DNA of 61,784 nucleotides from Bremia lactucae. Taxonomy: Eukaryota; Oomycota; Peronosporomycetes; Peronosporales; Peronosporaceae. The stretch spans positions 2,665,426 to 2,727,209 of the forward strand of contig NC_090611.1 of assembly GCF_004359215.1 (NCBI RefSeq), in the 5' to 3' direction. Numbering within the stretch: position 1 is the stretch's first letter; every line of letters begins with the position of its first letter. The notes beneath the pieces are model-generated. The model was not told the origin of the DNA. It did not search any database and saw only the letters and a list, made by a program, of their open reading frames with translations. Both the position numbers and the translations under genes were made by a program. Shown one piece after another: positions 1 through 10,865 of this stretch.

Positions 1-312
1 TCTTAACGTGTAGTGAAATTTCACTACGCGTTTCATCACTGTTATCGATGCGCCTGTCGCTAGACGCACCGTCATCCTCGTTGGAGGGATGTCGCGCTCA
101 ATATATTTGAGCCTACTACCCTCTAGTGACTGGCGACGAATAAAGTTATTCGACGCTCCGCAGTCCACTAGGGCTTTAAGTGACAAATCATTTGTCACTT
201 TCAATTTCAAGGTGATGAGTGATACCTCATCACCAGGTGCAGAGACACATAATGATTGTGTGTCTGGAGCAACTTTTGTCAAGAGATTTGCAAATTCTCT
301 TGAGGTTGCTGG
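1..312 (-). pseudogene. Family A Ty3/gypsy aspartic protease fragment, cut by window edge
   Basis: Read on the minus strand this stretch continues the Gag of family A into a retropepsin-like protease, which matures the Gag-Pol polyprotein in the virus-like particle. The active-site motif LVDCGAS followed by NNFI is encoded at about 138-176; a DCG instead of DSG or DTG is common in oomycete Ty3 elements. The reading frame is broken between Gag and this part, and the rest of Pol lies beyond position 1. The plus-strand open frame here is a shadow. Family assignment is sure; activity is not expected. Confidence 0.75.
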
Positions 313-332
313 ATCAGTAGGGCGTTGCGCCC

Positions 333-1458
333 CTACTGACCCCGTCCATTTTTTGGCGGTCCGCCTCGCTGTTGCGATTTCGCAACAACGTCGGATCCGC
401 GACCGTTGCCCTTTTTGGCATACGATCCAAAATTACGTTCAGTACCTTTTGGTGCTGGACGTGGGGCACTACACTCATGAGCGTAATGTCCCAATTTTTG
501 GCAGCGATGGCATTTCTGCGATCGCTTATTATTCGAAAAGCGAGGTTTCTCGCTTTCGACATAGGAAAGGTCCATGGGTTCTGGACCTCCTAACTCGTGT
601 CGTCTTGGTGGACGATATGATGACAAACTAGCTTGAGCCTGTCTCAAGCTAAAGTCCTCCTGTTCCGCAACGGATATTGCTTCTTCAAGCGTGTCCAGTT
701 CCAAGCGGAACAGGTGGGTCTTTACGGGACCATCCGTAAGACCTTGCATGAACACCGTAATCAACGTGTGTTCATTACTGAGTTATTTGTAATACAAGTC
801 GCTAAGAGTAGTATGTGCTGGGCATATGCGTGAACATCACGCTTGCCTTGCTTGAGTTTCCGAAGCTCTGAACGAGCTCTGAACTCAGCCCTTGGTGGCT
901 TAAACGTCTGTTTGAGTCGGGTTTTAAACGCCTCTAGCGATTCAAAGACGTATGGGTCGCGCAACTTAAACCCAATGCCCAAATTTTGGGACGACCTGCC
1001 AGATTTGATTGAGCGAATGCGATTTGCATTTGCTCGTCGATGATGTGACGTGCCCTTATGGCATCGTCTAACTCGACAAACCATCTCAAGAGGGAGTCTT
1101 CTTCGACTCCCCTATACTTAGAGATGTCAATCTTTAAAGTTTCGGGACGACGCGCTTGCGTCATCCCAGGTACAGGGTCTGTACCTGTTGTAACCTCAAC
1201 ACTGCCGCCTGTTGAGAGCCTTGCTGATTCAGCAAGGCTTCTTTTTTCTTCATCTCGTCAAGTTCATGTTGGATGAACTTGGCGATGGTTGAATGGAGGG
1301 CATCTCTGTCCAAATTGGATGGACTGCATTGCCAAAATTGCATCATTTCCTACGGTCGAACTCATTCGCTCAACCGCACTCCTTTCTATGTCACTTTGAA
1401 AGGAGTAGCTTTCAGGGGAAACGAGATGCGTATTCCCACTATCATCTAACATGTCCAT
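333..1458 (-). pseudogene. Family A Ty3/gypsy Gag, frameshifted
   Basis: Structural protein of an LTR retrotransposon that packages element RNA. Start codon at 1458 (residues MDMLDD), matching the A derivative start at 18034. Three overlapping minus-strand frames cover it: N-terminal part (1458-1264), capsid-like part (1164-761, with LRDPYVFESLEAFKTRLKQTF) and nucleocapsid part (764-333) ending in an intact CCHC knuckle (CHRCQKLGHYAHEC) at about 463-507 and a Gly/Arg-rich tail. At least two frame changes break it. The 5' LTR lies 50 bp upstream at 1509-1963. Similar to the Gag of element C (44366-45300). Confidence 0.85.
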
Positions 1459-1490
1459 GTTAGATGTGAGAAATGTAGTCCTTGGACGGA

Positions 1491-1506
1491 CTACAAAGTG
1501 CTACCA
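1491..1506 (-). promoter_or_regulatory. Primer-binding site of family A
   Basis: On the minus strand the base run TGGTAGCACTTTG starts two bases after the LTR. This is where a tRNA 3' end would prime minus-strand DNA synthesis. The first eight bases would pair with a tRNA ending in TGCTACCA, as eukaryotic initiator tRNA-Met does; pairing beyond that is not verified. The same start recurs in families B and D. Confidence 0.6.
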
Positions 1507-1508
1507 GG

Positions 1509-1963
1509 TGTAACGAGGCACTACGACTTGTACTGTTTCAGTACAAGACCACTTCGCACTGCTTCAGTTGCGAGTGGTGCCTTACGTTATTTCACGTACA
1601 CGAGTACGTGCAGAGGAAGACTTCTCTTAAGGTAACTAGCTTAAGAGGGTAAAATGAAAATTGTATTAAATATAATTAAGTGTCTCTTCTTCTATCTTTG
1701 TAAATGCTAACTTAATTATAATCTAATACTAAACATGTAAATGAATTCTTATCTCTATCTTATCTGTAACTCTCTCTTTGATTACTCCTACAGCTGATTA
1801 GTCTGCGGAATAAATAGGTATAAGGGCCTATACCTATTTATGGATAAGAATTCTGAATATTGCTATATAAAGTAATATTCTGCAAATATTATCTACCTTT
1901 TCGATAATATATTAATTTACAACCTTTTAGTGTCAATTTCATGTAACGATACACCCCGTTACA
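1509..1963 (-). repeat. LTR of family A (copy A1), 5' LTR of the minus-strand element
   Basis: 455 bp. In element orientation it starts TGTAACGGGG and ends with the complementary motif (one change, TCGTTACA). It aligns along its length with 15294-15735 and 18092-18532. The primer-binding site and Gag start follow on the minus strand, which fixes the orientation. The first 23 bases can fold (TGTAACG...CGTTACA). Confidence 0.85.
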
Positions 1964-2059
1964 TTTGTAGTGCTTAGACAAAGGAGTGGCTGATTGCAAG
2001 TGTAAGCTTTCTAAAGACTAATATAGTTTCCAATTTACTTCTGACTACAAGATATCTCC

Positions 2060-2679
2060 TGTAGCGGGGCACGTCGCAATGCGGCCACGCTCTACTTAGA
2101 CACACACCCTAGCACAGCGAGGAAGCGGTTTAACCTGCTTCTCTTGCGTGCAGTGAGGTAGCTGTGGTGGGCGCGCAAGCGACCTCACCCAACACTTTAA
2201 GTACTCTAATTAAGAGTCGTCACGGGAGCGGTAATCCGTCTCCTCGTGCGCACTTACCAAGTAGGAAGTAGTTTTCAGACTGATTTATATTTAATAGAAT
2301 TAAATACAAATACCTTTTTTACCAATTAAAATGTTATCTCTCTAGATAACATTTAACATGTATTGCGAGCGTATATTTTTAGATACCTCGCGTAACGGAT
2401 GACGTTAGCCGTCATCACGGATGACGCTGGGCGTCATCCCTTCTAATGTGAATGCACCCATGTGCATCACATACACAAGGATTGGTCACAAATGTGCACT
2501 ACACCTGAGTGCATGTGATGCACCCATGTGCATCACATACACAAGGATTGGTCACAAATGTGCACCACACCTGAGTGCTGGGTCTAATTACTAATATTTA
2601 GTAGTTGACCATCCCCTTAAGTACACCAAGTGTACTTAACGGGGACTGTGTAACATTAAGGCAACTTTAGCCCGTTACA
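2060..2679 (-). repeat. LTR of family B (copy B1), 3' LTR of a minus-strand element
   Basis: 620 bp; in element orientation begins TGTAACGGGCTAAAG and ends near GCTACA. It is longer than the other B LTRs (about 531 bp) because of a 66-bp tandem duplication (2453-2518 and 2519-2584) and an extra copy of a 22-bp palindromic unit near 2396-2440. The adjacent sequence 2680-2730 is purine-rich on the minus strand (PPT, GAGGGGGATGG next to the LTR). Confidence 0.85.
2453..2584. repeat. 66-bp tandem duplication inside LTR B1
   Basis: Two consecutive units that start TGCACCCATGTGCATCAC and differ by one visible substitution. Other B LTRs in the window carry one unit, so the duplication is private to this copy. 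Confidence 0.9.
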
Positions 2680-2811
2680 CCATCCCCCTCTTTAAGAAAT
2701 AATTTACATTTTTAAATTCGTCAAAGAGGAGAGAGGAACTGCGAGCAGCTTTACGCGCCGCTAGTTCACTCGATCACTCTAGCGCACGTGTTTCCACACA
2801 CGGCGCCCAAG

Positions 2812-4111
2812 ATGCCACCTAAAAGGGGCCACGTCGGTGGGTCGTCTGCGAAGATGCCCACTCAACCTCGCAAAGCGAACGCGCCGCGTTAATTCGTCAG
2901 CCGCGTCTAATGCCTTACTCGGAACGCCGACAGCCACTGCGGCTGTCGCGTTAAGAGGGCTAAAGGATCTATTCCACTTTAACAGTGATGATGTTGATCC
3001 GTTGCTCATTATCGCAGCCGCTTCTCCGTTGGATATAACCACAACACCTTATGCTCAGACCATAATCCATATAGTTCTGACATAGAGGATTCGGAGCCTA
3101 AAGCTCCGCCGACGACACGTGAACGTGCTCAGTCAGTGTCACAAGCCAGTCGTTTAGAACGTGGCTATGTGATGGGTGGCATCCCCCTCCATCTAAATGG
3201 CCTCGTTTAAAAGGGCCAAGAGCGTCGCTCCTAGAGCCCGCTCTTGTAGACGCACATAACTATTATGGCGTCTTTCAGTCATGGAGGGCTCAGGGAAAAT
3301 CGCTTGGGCATATTTTCTCGATCCCGGTCGTGTTACGTTCAAATGAAACGCCCGACTAATACGAGGCGGAATTCCTGCGCCGCATTTATCCGCATTCCGA
3401 TGCGATGAAACAGCGGTCGCAGCGAACTAATTTCGCCCGTTTGCGTGTTAAAGAAATCATGGGTGGTACTGTACCCCCTGTTTCTTCTCACAACGCTACT
3501 TCTGCTAGTCCATTTGAGACTAGCGAAGTGGCCTCAGCTGGTGCTCCTTTTCATAGGCAGCCACCAAGCCGGGCACATCAATACGTAGGGTATCGATCGG
3601 TTCCCAAGAGTCAAAACCCTTCGGGTAACCTTTCCATTGGACGAGGATTTGATACCCTTGCCTCACGGAGCGGTGGGCAAGCAACCTTCCAACAAGGAAG
3701 CGTTGATTCCCACCCGCATCCATCAGTGCAGGTGGCACCCGATAGGAGTGGCGATCTCGCCCACCTACTCGCGGCTGCCTTACCTTTGTCCGTCAGTCGC
3801 ATGCGTTAAACGCTGCTGAACGACGTGCGGATCTCGAGAGTCAAGTCTCACGACTGACCTCAGATATCGTTGATGTCCGAGCGAAGGCTCGTTAGGGATA
3901 TGAACGCCCGAAGACTCGCTTGGACCTTTTCGAACGAATAATGCTGAGGGATCCGCGTTACTCGCGTGATGTCCCTCGCTCTTCAAGTCCTGTTCGTGGA
4001 GGGAGGAATCGGTCTGATAGCTTCTCGCCTTCACTGTCCCCCTCACCCGAACGACGTTCGACTCACAGTCGGCGTCACCATCGGTCTCCTTTACCAGATG
4101 GGGGTATGTGA
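2812..4111 (+). CDS. Antisense coiled-coil/RS-tail protein of family B element (broken)
   Basis: Opposite to the B gag-pol strand. ATG at 2812 (MPPKRGHVGGSSAKMPTQPR), 132 bp inside the 3' LTR; a paralogous start lies at 6975. The frame shifts and has stops, but coding-like sequence resumes at 3090-3510 and again at about 3745-4111. The last part contains a predicted coiled coil (AAERRADLESQVSRL) and an Arg/Ser-rich tail (RSSSPVRGGRNRSDSFSP), ending in TGA at 4111. The interior overlaps the chromodomain of pol on the other strand. No known domain recognised; nuclear or RNA-binding role is only a guess from the RS-like tail. Homologous position to antisense frames in families A, C and D. Confidence 0.5.
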
Positions 4112-4172
4112 CCTTATTTGGGTCTACATACCGTTTCAGACGACCCACGTAAACTACGGGGTGCGTCTTCAT
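3520..4172 (-). pseudogene. Family B Pol C-terminus: integrase C-terminal domain, linker, chromodomain
   Basis: Minus-strand frame 4172-3780 opens with the end of a Ty3-type integrase C-terminal domain (KTHPVVYVGRLKRYVDP), followed by a charged linker. A second frame, 3738-3520, encodes a chromodomain (RFLVGRLLAHRS ... ILVQWKGYPKGFDSWEP), which in chromoviruses directs insertion to chromatin marks. Aromatic cage-type residues W and the SWEP turn are visible. The two frames are separated by a frame change. The upstream part of pol is lost in the assembly gap. Confidence 0.75.
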
Positions 4173-4182
4173 ATACGGGGGA

Positions 4183-4282
4183 NNNNNNNNNNNNNNNNNN
4201 NNNNNNNNNNNNNNNNNNNNNNNNNNNNNNNNNNNNNNNNNNNNNNNNNNNNNNNNNNNNNNNNNNNNNNNNNNNNNNNNNN
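4183..4282. other. Assembly gap (100 N)
   Basis: Exactly 100 undetermined bases, a typical scaffold spacer. The family B pol enters it from the left on the minus strand; the right side is a different element, so the two flanks need not be truly adjacent. Confidence 0.98.
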
Positions 4283-4640
4283 GTCATGGTAGAACTGGAA
4301 CATCCTTCAGGTATCTCAAATCGATGGACATCTGCAACCTGCTAGACTATCCTGCTGACGGATTTCATCATACATTCCAGACGTGGATGATATCATTGAG
4401 GACCACCTTCGACTCAGCCTGAGGACGAGCAGGGTGACAGCCAGGAACTGCCTAAGATCACTGTCGTGGATGCTTAGACAGCACTCGAGTTGCTTGAGAC
4501 GTTCTGGCTGCAACAGGATGGCGATGCGCTGAGTCCCCTCAAGTCAGTACAGCAGATAAAAGACAGGTTGGAGCAATCCTAACAAACCAAATGGTTCAGC
4601 CTGATATACGAGATTTCTTTAGACGTGTTTAGGTGGTACT
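4283..4640 (+). pseudogene. C-terminal remnant of a pogo/Tigger-like DDE transposase
   Basis: Plus-strand fragments in shifting frames read DICNLLDYPAD, then ELPKITVVDA and TALELLETFWLQQDGDA, SVQQIKDRLEQS, and finally MVQPDIRDFFRR. The order (acidic region, helix rich in Leu, terminal IxDFF-like motif) resembles the C-termini of pogo-type transposases and their CENP-B-like relatives. The catalytic core would lie left of the gap. Several stops show that it is dead. The family call is by resemblance only. Confidence 0.4.
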
Positions 4641-6314
4641 TTGGATTATTTTTCGGTATCTGATCTTTTCTCCAAGAAAAAGTTAAATGACAAATTAATA
4701 AAAAAAGAGATCTCAAATTACATTAAAAATAAATTACAGAGATAATTAATTAATGTATGTGCCCGTCCATGGGACGAAAGTAAATTATTACTTTAAGGAG
4801 GTTATTCATTGACACGGTATTATTATAGACAGGTTCTACTGTATAATAGGTCATGACGCTAACGTCTCGATAGAAGCTCCAGTGGCTGGTCGAGTACCCA
4901 TCAAACGGCGCACAATTTTCGTAATTATACATCCAAACACAATTAATCTATTTTGCGATCGGTGCTCACAGTATGCAGCAATAGAGCGATGTGCATGCCA
5001 CCTGTTGCATGACCTTAAGTGGCTTAGCAAGCTTGACTTTGTTTACTCGATGAACCTCGGCGCTAACGCATCGGGTCGTGGACGGCGACGTTGCCATGAT
5101 TTGCAGGCGATATATCGTGGCTGCCACCTTTAAGCAACGTTTGTGGTCACAGAGAGAGGAAAATGGCAGCAACATTTCCCATTCTGCAGCGCAAAGATCA
5201 CCGATCAAGGTGGAGTTCAAACAGGTCGAAACCAACCCAGTAAAGTGTTGGACAAGAGCGACATGGTGCCACCGCACGTGCCCCCACCTGGAAGAAGAGG
5301 GAGGCAAGCAGCATCACACCCAGGACCTAATCGGTGGCTCTGACGGAGTCAGCAAAAAAAAGAAGCGGAATCGTTTCGAAAGGGGACAGGTGGAATCAAT
5401 CGTACCAGAGTCACAGCCGTCTCAGCAACGACGGACTAAACGACACCGGGAAGCAGGAAAACTAGATGCCAGTAGCCATTTCTCCCAGTGATAACGTCTA
5501 GCTTAACGGAGGAACTCAAGGGAATGGTCCTTTCGAGAAGGAACGACAACATTAAGGACTGAAGCGCAGTCCCCCTTACAGCCGGCAGTGACGCAAGCTA
5601 ACCCAGCGAGATAGCACCGAAAGAACTAAGGGCACATTTGGGAGATATGTTTCAAACTTAAGACGACGACATAGCCCAATTATTAGGTATAGGTAAAGTA
5701 GAAGCATGGCGCGTGACAGTCGGGGTTCCTCTTTCACGGGTGTTCGCAGCAATCCATGTGCATTCAAACGCCCTAGCAACGCTTTCCTAAACTTACTAGT
5801 GCAGAAGCGGCCAGCTTTCTCAGTCCTTTCGAACGAGCTTCGGCAAGAGTCAAGAAACTTCCCAGAATGGGTTCAAATGCCTCGCAGATCACTGAATCAG
5901 TGGACCAAGGTGGTTCAATCGGTAACGAGAATACCGCTGGGTAGGACAACATGAGCTTCGTAAGCAGTGTACGAAGACTTCATGTTTAACCCATCAAAGA
6001 TTGTTGCAGAGGATTCCTCCGACCTATACGTCTATGTGCAACCTCAGCGGGATTTTCATGCGAGACGGAAAGGAAGACAAATGAAATCTCATTGCAGGAT
6101 TCGTAGAAGGTAATATAGCATACCTCCGTCAGCCGGCTTTCATCCGACAGGTTCTCGATAGTGAAGAACGACTCCGATTGTACAGCACCATTTAAGCTCT
6201 AGTCGAAGGGAATGAAGAGGTGCAGCAAGACCTATAATATAGCACGAAGGCAATCACAGAGACTTTTCTGGAGTGGGTAGGTTGATGTTAGCAAGAATTA
6301 ACATACCCGCGCTG
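4641..6314. other. Unassigned stretch with degenerate coding-like fragments
   Basis: AT-rich to about 4870, then mixed. An open frame at 5078-5491 (+, 137 residues, Lys/Arg-rich, MDGDVAMICRRY start) has no recognised domain. At about 5650-5790 (+) a fragment reads DDDIAQLLGIGKVEAWRV and at 6092-6275 (+) IAGFVEGNIAYLRQPAFIRQ; both look like protein-coding remnants of an unknown gene or element, in several frames. No LTR, tRNA or recognised repeat was found here. Confidence 0.4.
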
Positions 6315-6846
6315 TGTTGGCGGGCACGTCGTAATGCGGCCACGCTCTACTTAGACACACACCCTAGCACAGCGAGGAAGCGGTTTAACCTGCTTCTCTT
6401 GCGTGCAGTGAGGTAGTTGCGGTGGGCGCGTTGGCGACCTCACCCAACGCACTAAGTACTCCGGTTAAGTGTCGTCACGGGAGCCGTAATCCAGCTCCTC
6501 GTGCGCACTTACCAAGTAGGAACTAGTTTCCAGACTGATTTATATTTAATCGTATTAAACATAAATACCTATTTTTACCAATCAAAATGTCATCCTTATA
6601 GATAACGCTTAATATGTATTGCGAGCGTATCTTTGTAGATACCTCGCGTAACGGATGACGCTAGGCGTCATCCCTCCTAATGTGAATGCACCTATGTGCA
6701 TCACATACACAAGGGTTGTTCACAAATGTGAACCACACCCGTGTGCTGGGTCTAATTACTTTTTTAAGTAACTGGCCATCCCCTTAAGTACACCAAGTGT
6801 ACTTAACGGGGACTGTGTAACATTAGGGCAACAGTAGCTTGTTACA
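6315..6846 (-). repeat. LTR of family B (copy B2), 3' LTR
   Basis: 532 bp, minus orientation, aligned with B3 (9617-10147). Only one copy of the 22-bp palindromic unit near 6652-6674. On the minus strand a purine-rich tract (AAAAGAGGGGG) lies directly before it. With B3 it brackets a deleted element, but the five bases outside the two LTRs do not match (CGCTG and GAACC), so the LTRs may come from different insertions. Confidence 0.85.
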
Positions 6847-6974
6847 CCCCCTCTTTTAAAACGAATTAATATTTTGAATTCGTCAAAGAGGAGCGAGGAA
6901 CTGCGAGCAGCTTTACGAGCTGCTAGTTCACTCAATTACTCTAGCGACTTGTGTTTCCATACACGGCGCCAAAG

Positions 6975-7043
6975 ATGCCACCTAAAAGAAGCCACGTTGG
7001 TGGGTCCTCTGCGAAGACGCCCACTCAACCTCGCTCGGGCTAG
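6975..7043 (+). pseudogene. N-terminal stub of family B antisense protein
   Basis: Plus-strand ATG at 6975 encodes MPPKRSHVGGSSAKTPTQPR and stops at 7043. It matches the antisense start at 2812 at nearly every residue and sits at the same distance (128 bp) from the LTR. The rest of the gene is removed by the internal deletion that joins it to the RT start of pol on the other strand. Confidence 0.65.
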
Positions 7044-8460
7044 AGTGAGGCGATTTGCTCTCACGCACATTCTCGCTTTGGCTCGCTTGTCGAAGAATTC
7101 ATCGATACAATCGACTTGTTCTCTCGGCAACGGCCATTGCCTGGTCACACAACACTTGGTGCCAGGTTCGAAGTCTATCTCGTGCCCGATGCCCCTATCT
7201 GCTGGTAGCGGCTCGGCACTTCTTCTGGAAACAAATCGCGATGTTTGCACAGAACTTCAAACAACGGACTGTCTCTCAAGGCATCCCAGCCTTGAGCAGC
7301 GAACCGTTTCTTTTTGTCCGTTTCTAGGACGCTCTCATCCATTGTGGCCGACGAGCAACAGTCCATTAAGTTCTTTTTCGGAACTAAAGCGACTATTTCG
7401 TACCTGATTTGAAAATTTAAATCAATCATAATTAAGCATGTTGTGGATCTTTCCTTCCTTTAATTAGGCAAGGAACAGATCCCACGACATCTCCGGGAGC
7501 TTAACAATCTCCTCGGTAGATTTAAAGACTTGCCGGAGCACCTCAACCGAGGATGCCTTCGTAATTTCGTCTTAGACGGCCTCGAAGGGCCTCTTTCGAA
7601 GGCCCGTTCTCTTTATTAGAGACTGATCCAAAGGTCACTCGTTTAGACGTGCCTTTGATCGTCCTTATCTCTCGGGTACTCGTTCTTCGAGTCACCACGA
7701 CCCTTTTCTGGGAAGCGGGTGCCGTTGCTCTCCTGGCTAACGCACCCCTTCCAACCGCACCAGACTCTAGGCACTGTGCCGGTTTATGCGACGCATGACT
7801 TCCTGTCAGCTCGCCGTCTACTACCGCAGGAACTCGGCTCTGTGTAGGACATTCGGACGGATGACTACTTGTCATCGTCCTTTTCACTACCCAGTCTCCA
7901 CGAGCTGGGTAGGAATTGGTGACGTTTGACATTCCGTCAACGCACCCTCAACTGTGTTCGACATGCCATCAGTTGCATACGCCTCGAGCAGGAGCAAATC
8001 CTTTCCGGTGTCCTGCGTAGAGTTCGCAACTGTGCGTCTACGCCAGTTTATCCATGGTTGGTGTTTTGCCAATCATGGCATGCCTAGGATGTGGTCATAC
8101 GGACTCTCCATACCTAGCACTGTGAACTTCTCTTTACGAGAGAAGTCACTAAAGCTGAGAGCGAGTTCAACCTGAATTCCCTTACACTTTACGAGCGCGC
8201 GGGTGTGCTAAACGAACGGTCGCCTCTTCTCTTGCCATCCTGGCAAAGCGACTCAAACATCACCGGTATCTTTCATAGAGCCGCGAATTTCACAAAATTT
8301 TACGATGCACCCGAATCCACTAGGAGTGTCATCACCTGGTCATAGCCTCTTACTTGAGCGGTATAGACCAGCAGGGTTGAGATCCGAAATTTCGAGACCT
8401 CAGGGACTATGCTACATATCTGTTCCACAACTCTGAACTAGGGATAGCTTCAGAGTCCGC
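7044..8460 (-). pseudogene. Family B Pol remnant: protease, linker and RT N-terminus
   Basis: Read from right to left. The protease active site (LVDSGAS, then a stop) is at about 8289-8322. A long linker frame runs 7932-7543, then 7429-7175 (RYEIVALVPKKNLMD) and 7250-7050, which is the start of reverse transcriptase: GHEIDFEPGTKCCVTRQWPL and PREQVDCIDEFF. The sequence is then cut: palm, RNase H and integrase are deleted, and the antisense stub follows. Same order as the longer B copy at 55050-57215. Confidence 0.75.
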
Positions 8461-8480
8461 GTCAGTAGGGCATCCCGCCC

Positions 8481-9560
8481 CTACTGCGCTCCTGCATTTC
8501 CCGACCCCTCAGTGGTCGATGTAGAACTCATGCGTCTCGCACGCTGGTTCTTGCCATCACCCTTTGGGTAGGTAGTCCTCTTGCTGGGCATCTTTGCCCC
8601 AGCAGAAACTCTGGCATAGCAGCGAGCCATCATATAGCCGCGCTTGCCGCATTTATAACAGACCACGTCTGCATTGCCTAACTCTATAGGAGCGGCATCT
8701 TTCCTCTCGGCCGACGGCTTATACCAAGCTGTAGCCGAGGCACTGTTGTAGGGTTGCTCCTCAACTAAGGCAATTTGGATTGCCTTTTGCATCGTCGACG
8801 GCACCTTTCTGAAAAGGGCCTGTCGCGATGGACCATGCCGTAGTCCGTTCATAAACGTGGGCACCTTAATGTGCTCCGGAATCGGACCTATTATGGACGC
8901 CGACAGCGAGCGCATCTCTTGCACATACTCTTACAGACATCGCCTTCGCCTGTCGCGCTCCAAAGAAGCGCGCCTGAAGCAACGCTTCGTTTTTAGGCGG
9001 CTGGTACATGGCGCGAATCTCATCTTTAAAGATCGCCCATGTAGGGAACGCCTTTCTGTCCGCCATAAGCGCCGAGTAAGCCCACTCTGAGGCCTTACGC
9101 GCAGATTCGACATGGCGTACGACACCATCCGGCTGTTGTCCTCGATGAGCTGCGCGACAACGCATTGCTCCACGGCTAAAAACCAGTGGACAATCGTGTG
9201 TGCTGCAGTTCCATCGAACTTGGGCGGGTCCATCCGAATGGGCCTCGACTAATGCGGCCGGGCAGAGAGCATATTAACAGTCCTGTTGAGAGCCTCGCTC
9301 CGAGCCTGCTCATGCCTCTGCTCATCCTGAGTTTTAGTGACGGACTCCTCCGCAGCATGGCTCTGTGCCTCGAACGCGGCCCTCCGCTGTCCGAGGACGA
9401 ATGCCTCAAACTGCTCCAACTGAGCAACATGTTGCTCAGGAGGACTACCCAGGAGCCTGGCTAGGGCTTGTTCACCAAGTCCCTACGCCATAAGCCCTGC
9501 CACCTCCCGATGATGTTCGGTGAGGTGGGGAAAATGAGCCCAATCAATATTGAGGCTCAA
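8481..9560 (-). pseudogene. Family B Ty3/gypsy Gag
   Basis: Minus-strand Gag in several overlapping frames: N-terminal helical part (about 9560-9240, Gln/Glu-rich), the conserved block MDPPKFDGTAAHTIVHWF at 9233, a capsid core (FKDEIRAMYQPP) and, in 8924-8481, a nucleocapsid. The zinc knuckle reads CYKCGKRGYMMARC: the zinc-binding His is replaced by Tyr, whereas the copy at 54546-55043 has His. Frameshifts near 9170 and 8930. The 5' LTR B3 lies just upstream. Confidence 0.85.
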
Positions 9561-9596
9561 CCTCACGTAAACACGCAGAGACGCGGGTTGTGGGGA

Positions 9597-9614
9597 GGAT
9601 TTCAAGTACTACCA
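9597..9614 (-). promoter_or_regulatory. Primer-binding site of family B
   Basis: Minus strand TGGTAGTACTTGAAATCC, starting two bases past the LTR. Shares TGGTAG with families A and D; same sequence at 54134-54151 (+). Confidence 0.55.
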
Positions 9615-9616
9615 CG

Positions 9617-10147
9617 TGTAGGCGGGCACGTCGTAATGCGGCCACGCTCTACTCAGACACACACCCTAGCACAGCGAAAAAGCGGTATAACCTGCTTCTC
9701 TTGCGTGCAGTGAGGTTATTATGGTGGGCGCGCAAGCGCCCTCACCGAACGCACTAAGTACTCTGGTTAAGTGTCGTCACGAGAGCGGTAATCCGGCTCC
9801 TCGTGCGCACTTACCAAGTAGGAAGTAGTTTTCAGACTGATTTATATTTAATCGTATTAAATATAAATACCTATTTTTACCAATCAAATGTCATCTCTAT
9901 AGATAACACTTAATATGTATTGCGAGCGTATCCTTCTAGATACCTCGCGTAACGGATGACGCTTGGCGTCATCCCTCCTAATGTGAATGCACCTATGTGC
10001 ATCACATACGCAAGGGTTGTTCACAAATGTGAACCACACCCGAGAACTGGGTCTAATTACTTTATTTAAGTAACTGGCCATCCCCTTAGTACACCAAGTG
10101 TACTTAACTCGGACTGTGAAATATTAGGGCAACTTTAGCCCGTTACA
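9617..10147 (-). repeat. LTR of family B (copy B3), 5' LTR
   Basis: 531 bp, starts (in element orientation) TGTAACGGGCTAAAG and ends CGCCTACA. Followed on the minus strand by primer-binding site, leader and Gag, so it is a 5' LTR. Confidence 0.85.
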
Positions 10148-10865
10148 GAACCAGAACACATCGCGGACCTTGAAATCCAACTCGGCATGAGAGCAGTAAG
10201 CACTCACGCGACGGGGAAATGAATGGAAATGACCTTAGTGCAGGCGGCAGTAGTCGCCACACTAGAAAATCCAGAGAAAACAATTAAAGAAACTTACGAC
10301 CAGTATAAAACGTGGGATGGCTTACTTAACTTGGAGGACCATCTCGCTTACGACTATCACGTCAATACTCTTGCTAACACTCATGAAGATTACGCTCGCA
10401 GTTCATCAGATCAAACGGCAATTGTAGGAGCGATGCACTAAGGATGGCATCAAACTTTCTTTAGCGCGACATTGCATACGCAGTCACCGCAATTGGTCCG
10501 TGGGAAGTGTAAACCAACTGCAGTCACGCGCATCGAAAATAGATTTAAACGGCAAAAGAGTACCCTATGTCGATCATGAGCATTCAACGAAGTCATCATG
10601 GCGAAAATCGAGCAACCCCACCAATACTCGACAGAAACTAAAAACATCACTACTCGGCTTTTATCTAATCGGGCCGAGTGTAACAGCTCCCAGACCCAAA
10701 AGACGAGGAGGAGACAATTATTCTAGCGGCCACCAGCTGAAGAAGCAAGCGTCCCATCCACTCGACAAAGTGGCTTCATACGCAGAAAACCAGATATCGT
10801 TATCAACACCGGATCTCAGAACCCCAATTCAATTTATTAAAATGATGACCGTACGGAGGGCTAGC
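10148..10865 (+). other. Unrecognised coding-like region between LTRs B3 and C1
   Basis: One plus-strand frame is nearly open from 10148: EPEHIADLEIQLGMRAVS, a TGA at 10220, then an ATG at 10223 giving 72 residues (MEMTLVQAAVVATLENPEK start) to 10441, with further broken sequence to about 10720. Composition looks protein-like. I do not recognise the family; it may be part of the gene or element into which LTR C1 inserted. Confidence 0.35.

Noticed and set aside
89..631. 180-residue plus-strand open frame
   Set aside because: Shadow of family A protease and Gag, which read clearly on the minus strand (LVDCGAS, zinc knuckle).
2453..2584. Possible CRISPR or satellite from repeated units
   Set aside because: Only two units, inside an LTR, in a eukaryotic genome; a simple tandem duplication.
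5078..5491. 137-residue Lys/Arg-rich frame as an effector gene
   Set aside because: No signal peptide, no RXLR or LFLAK-type motif; surrounded by degenerate sequence. Left as unassigned.
6315..10147. Intact B element bounded by target-site duplications
   Set aside because: The five-base flanks differ (CGCTG and GAACC) and RT to integrase is deleted.
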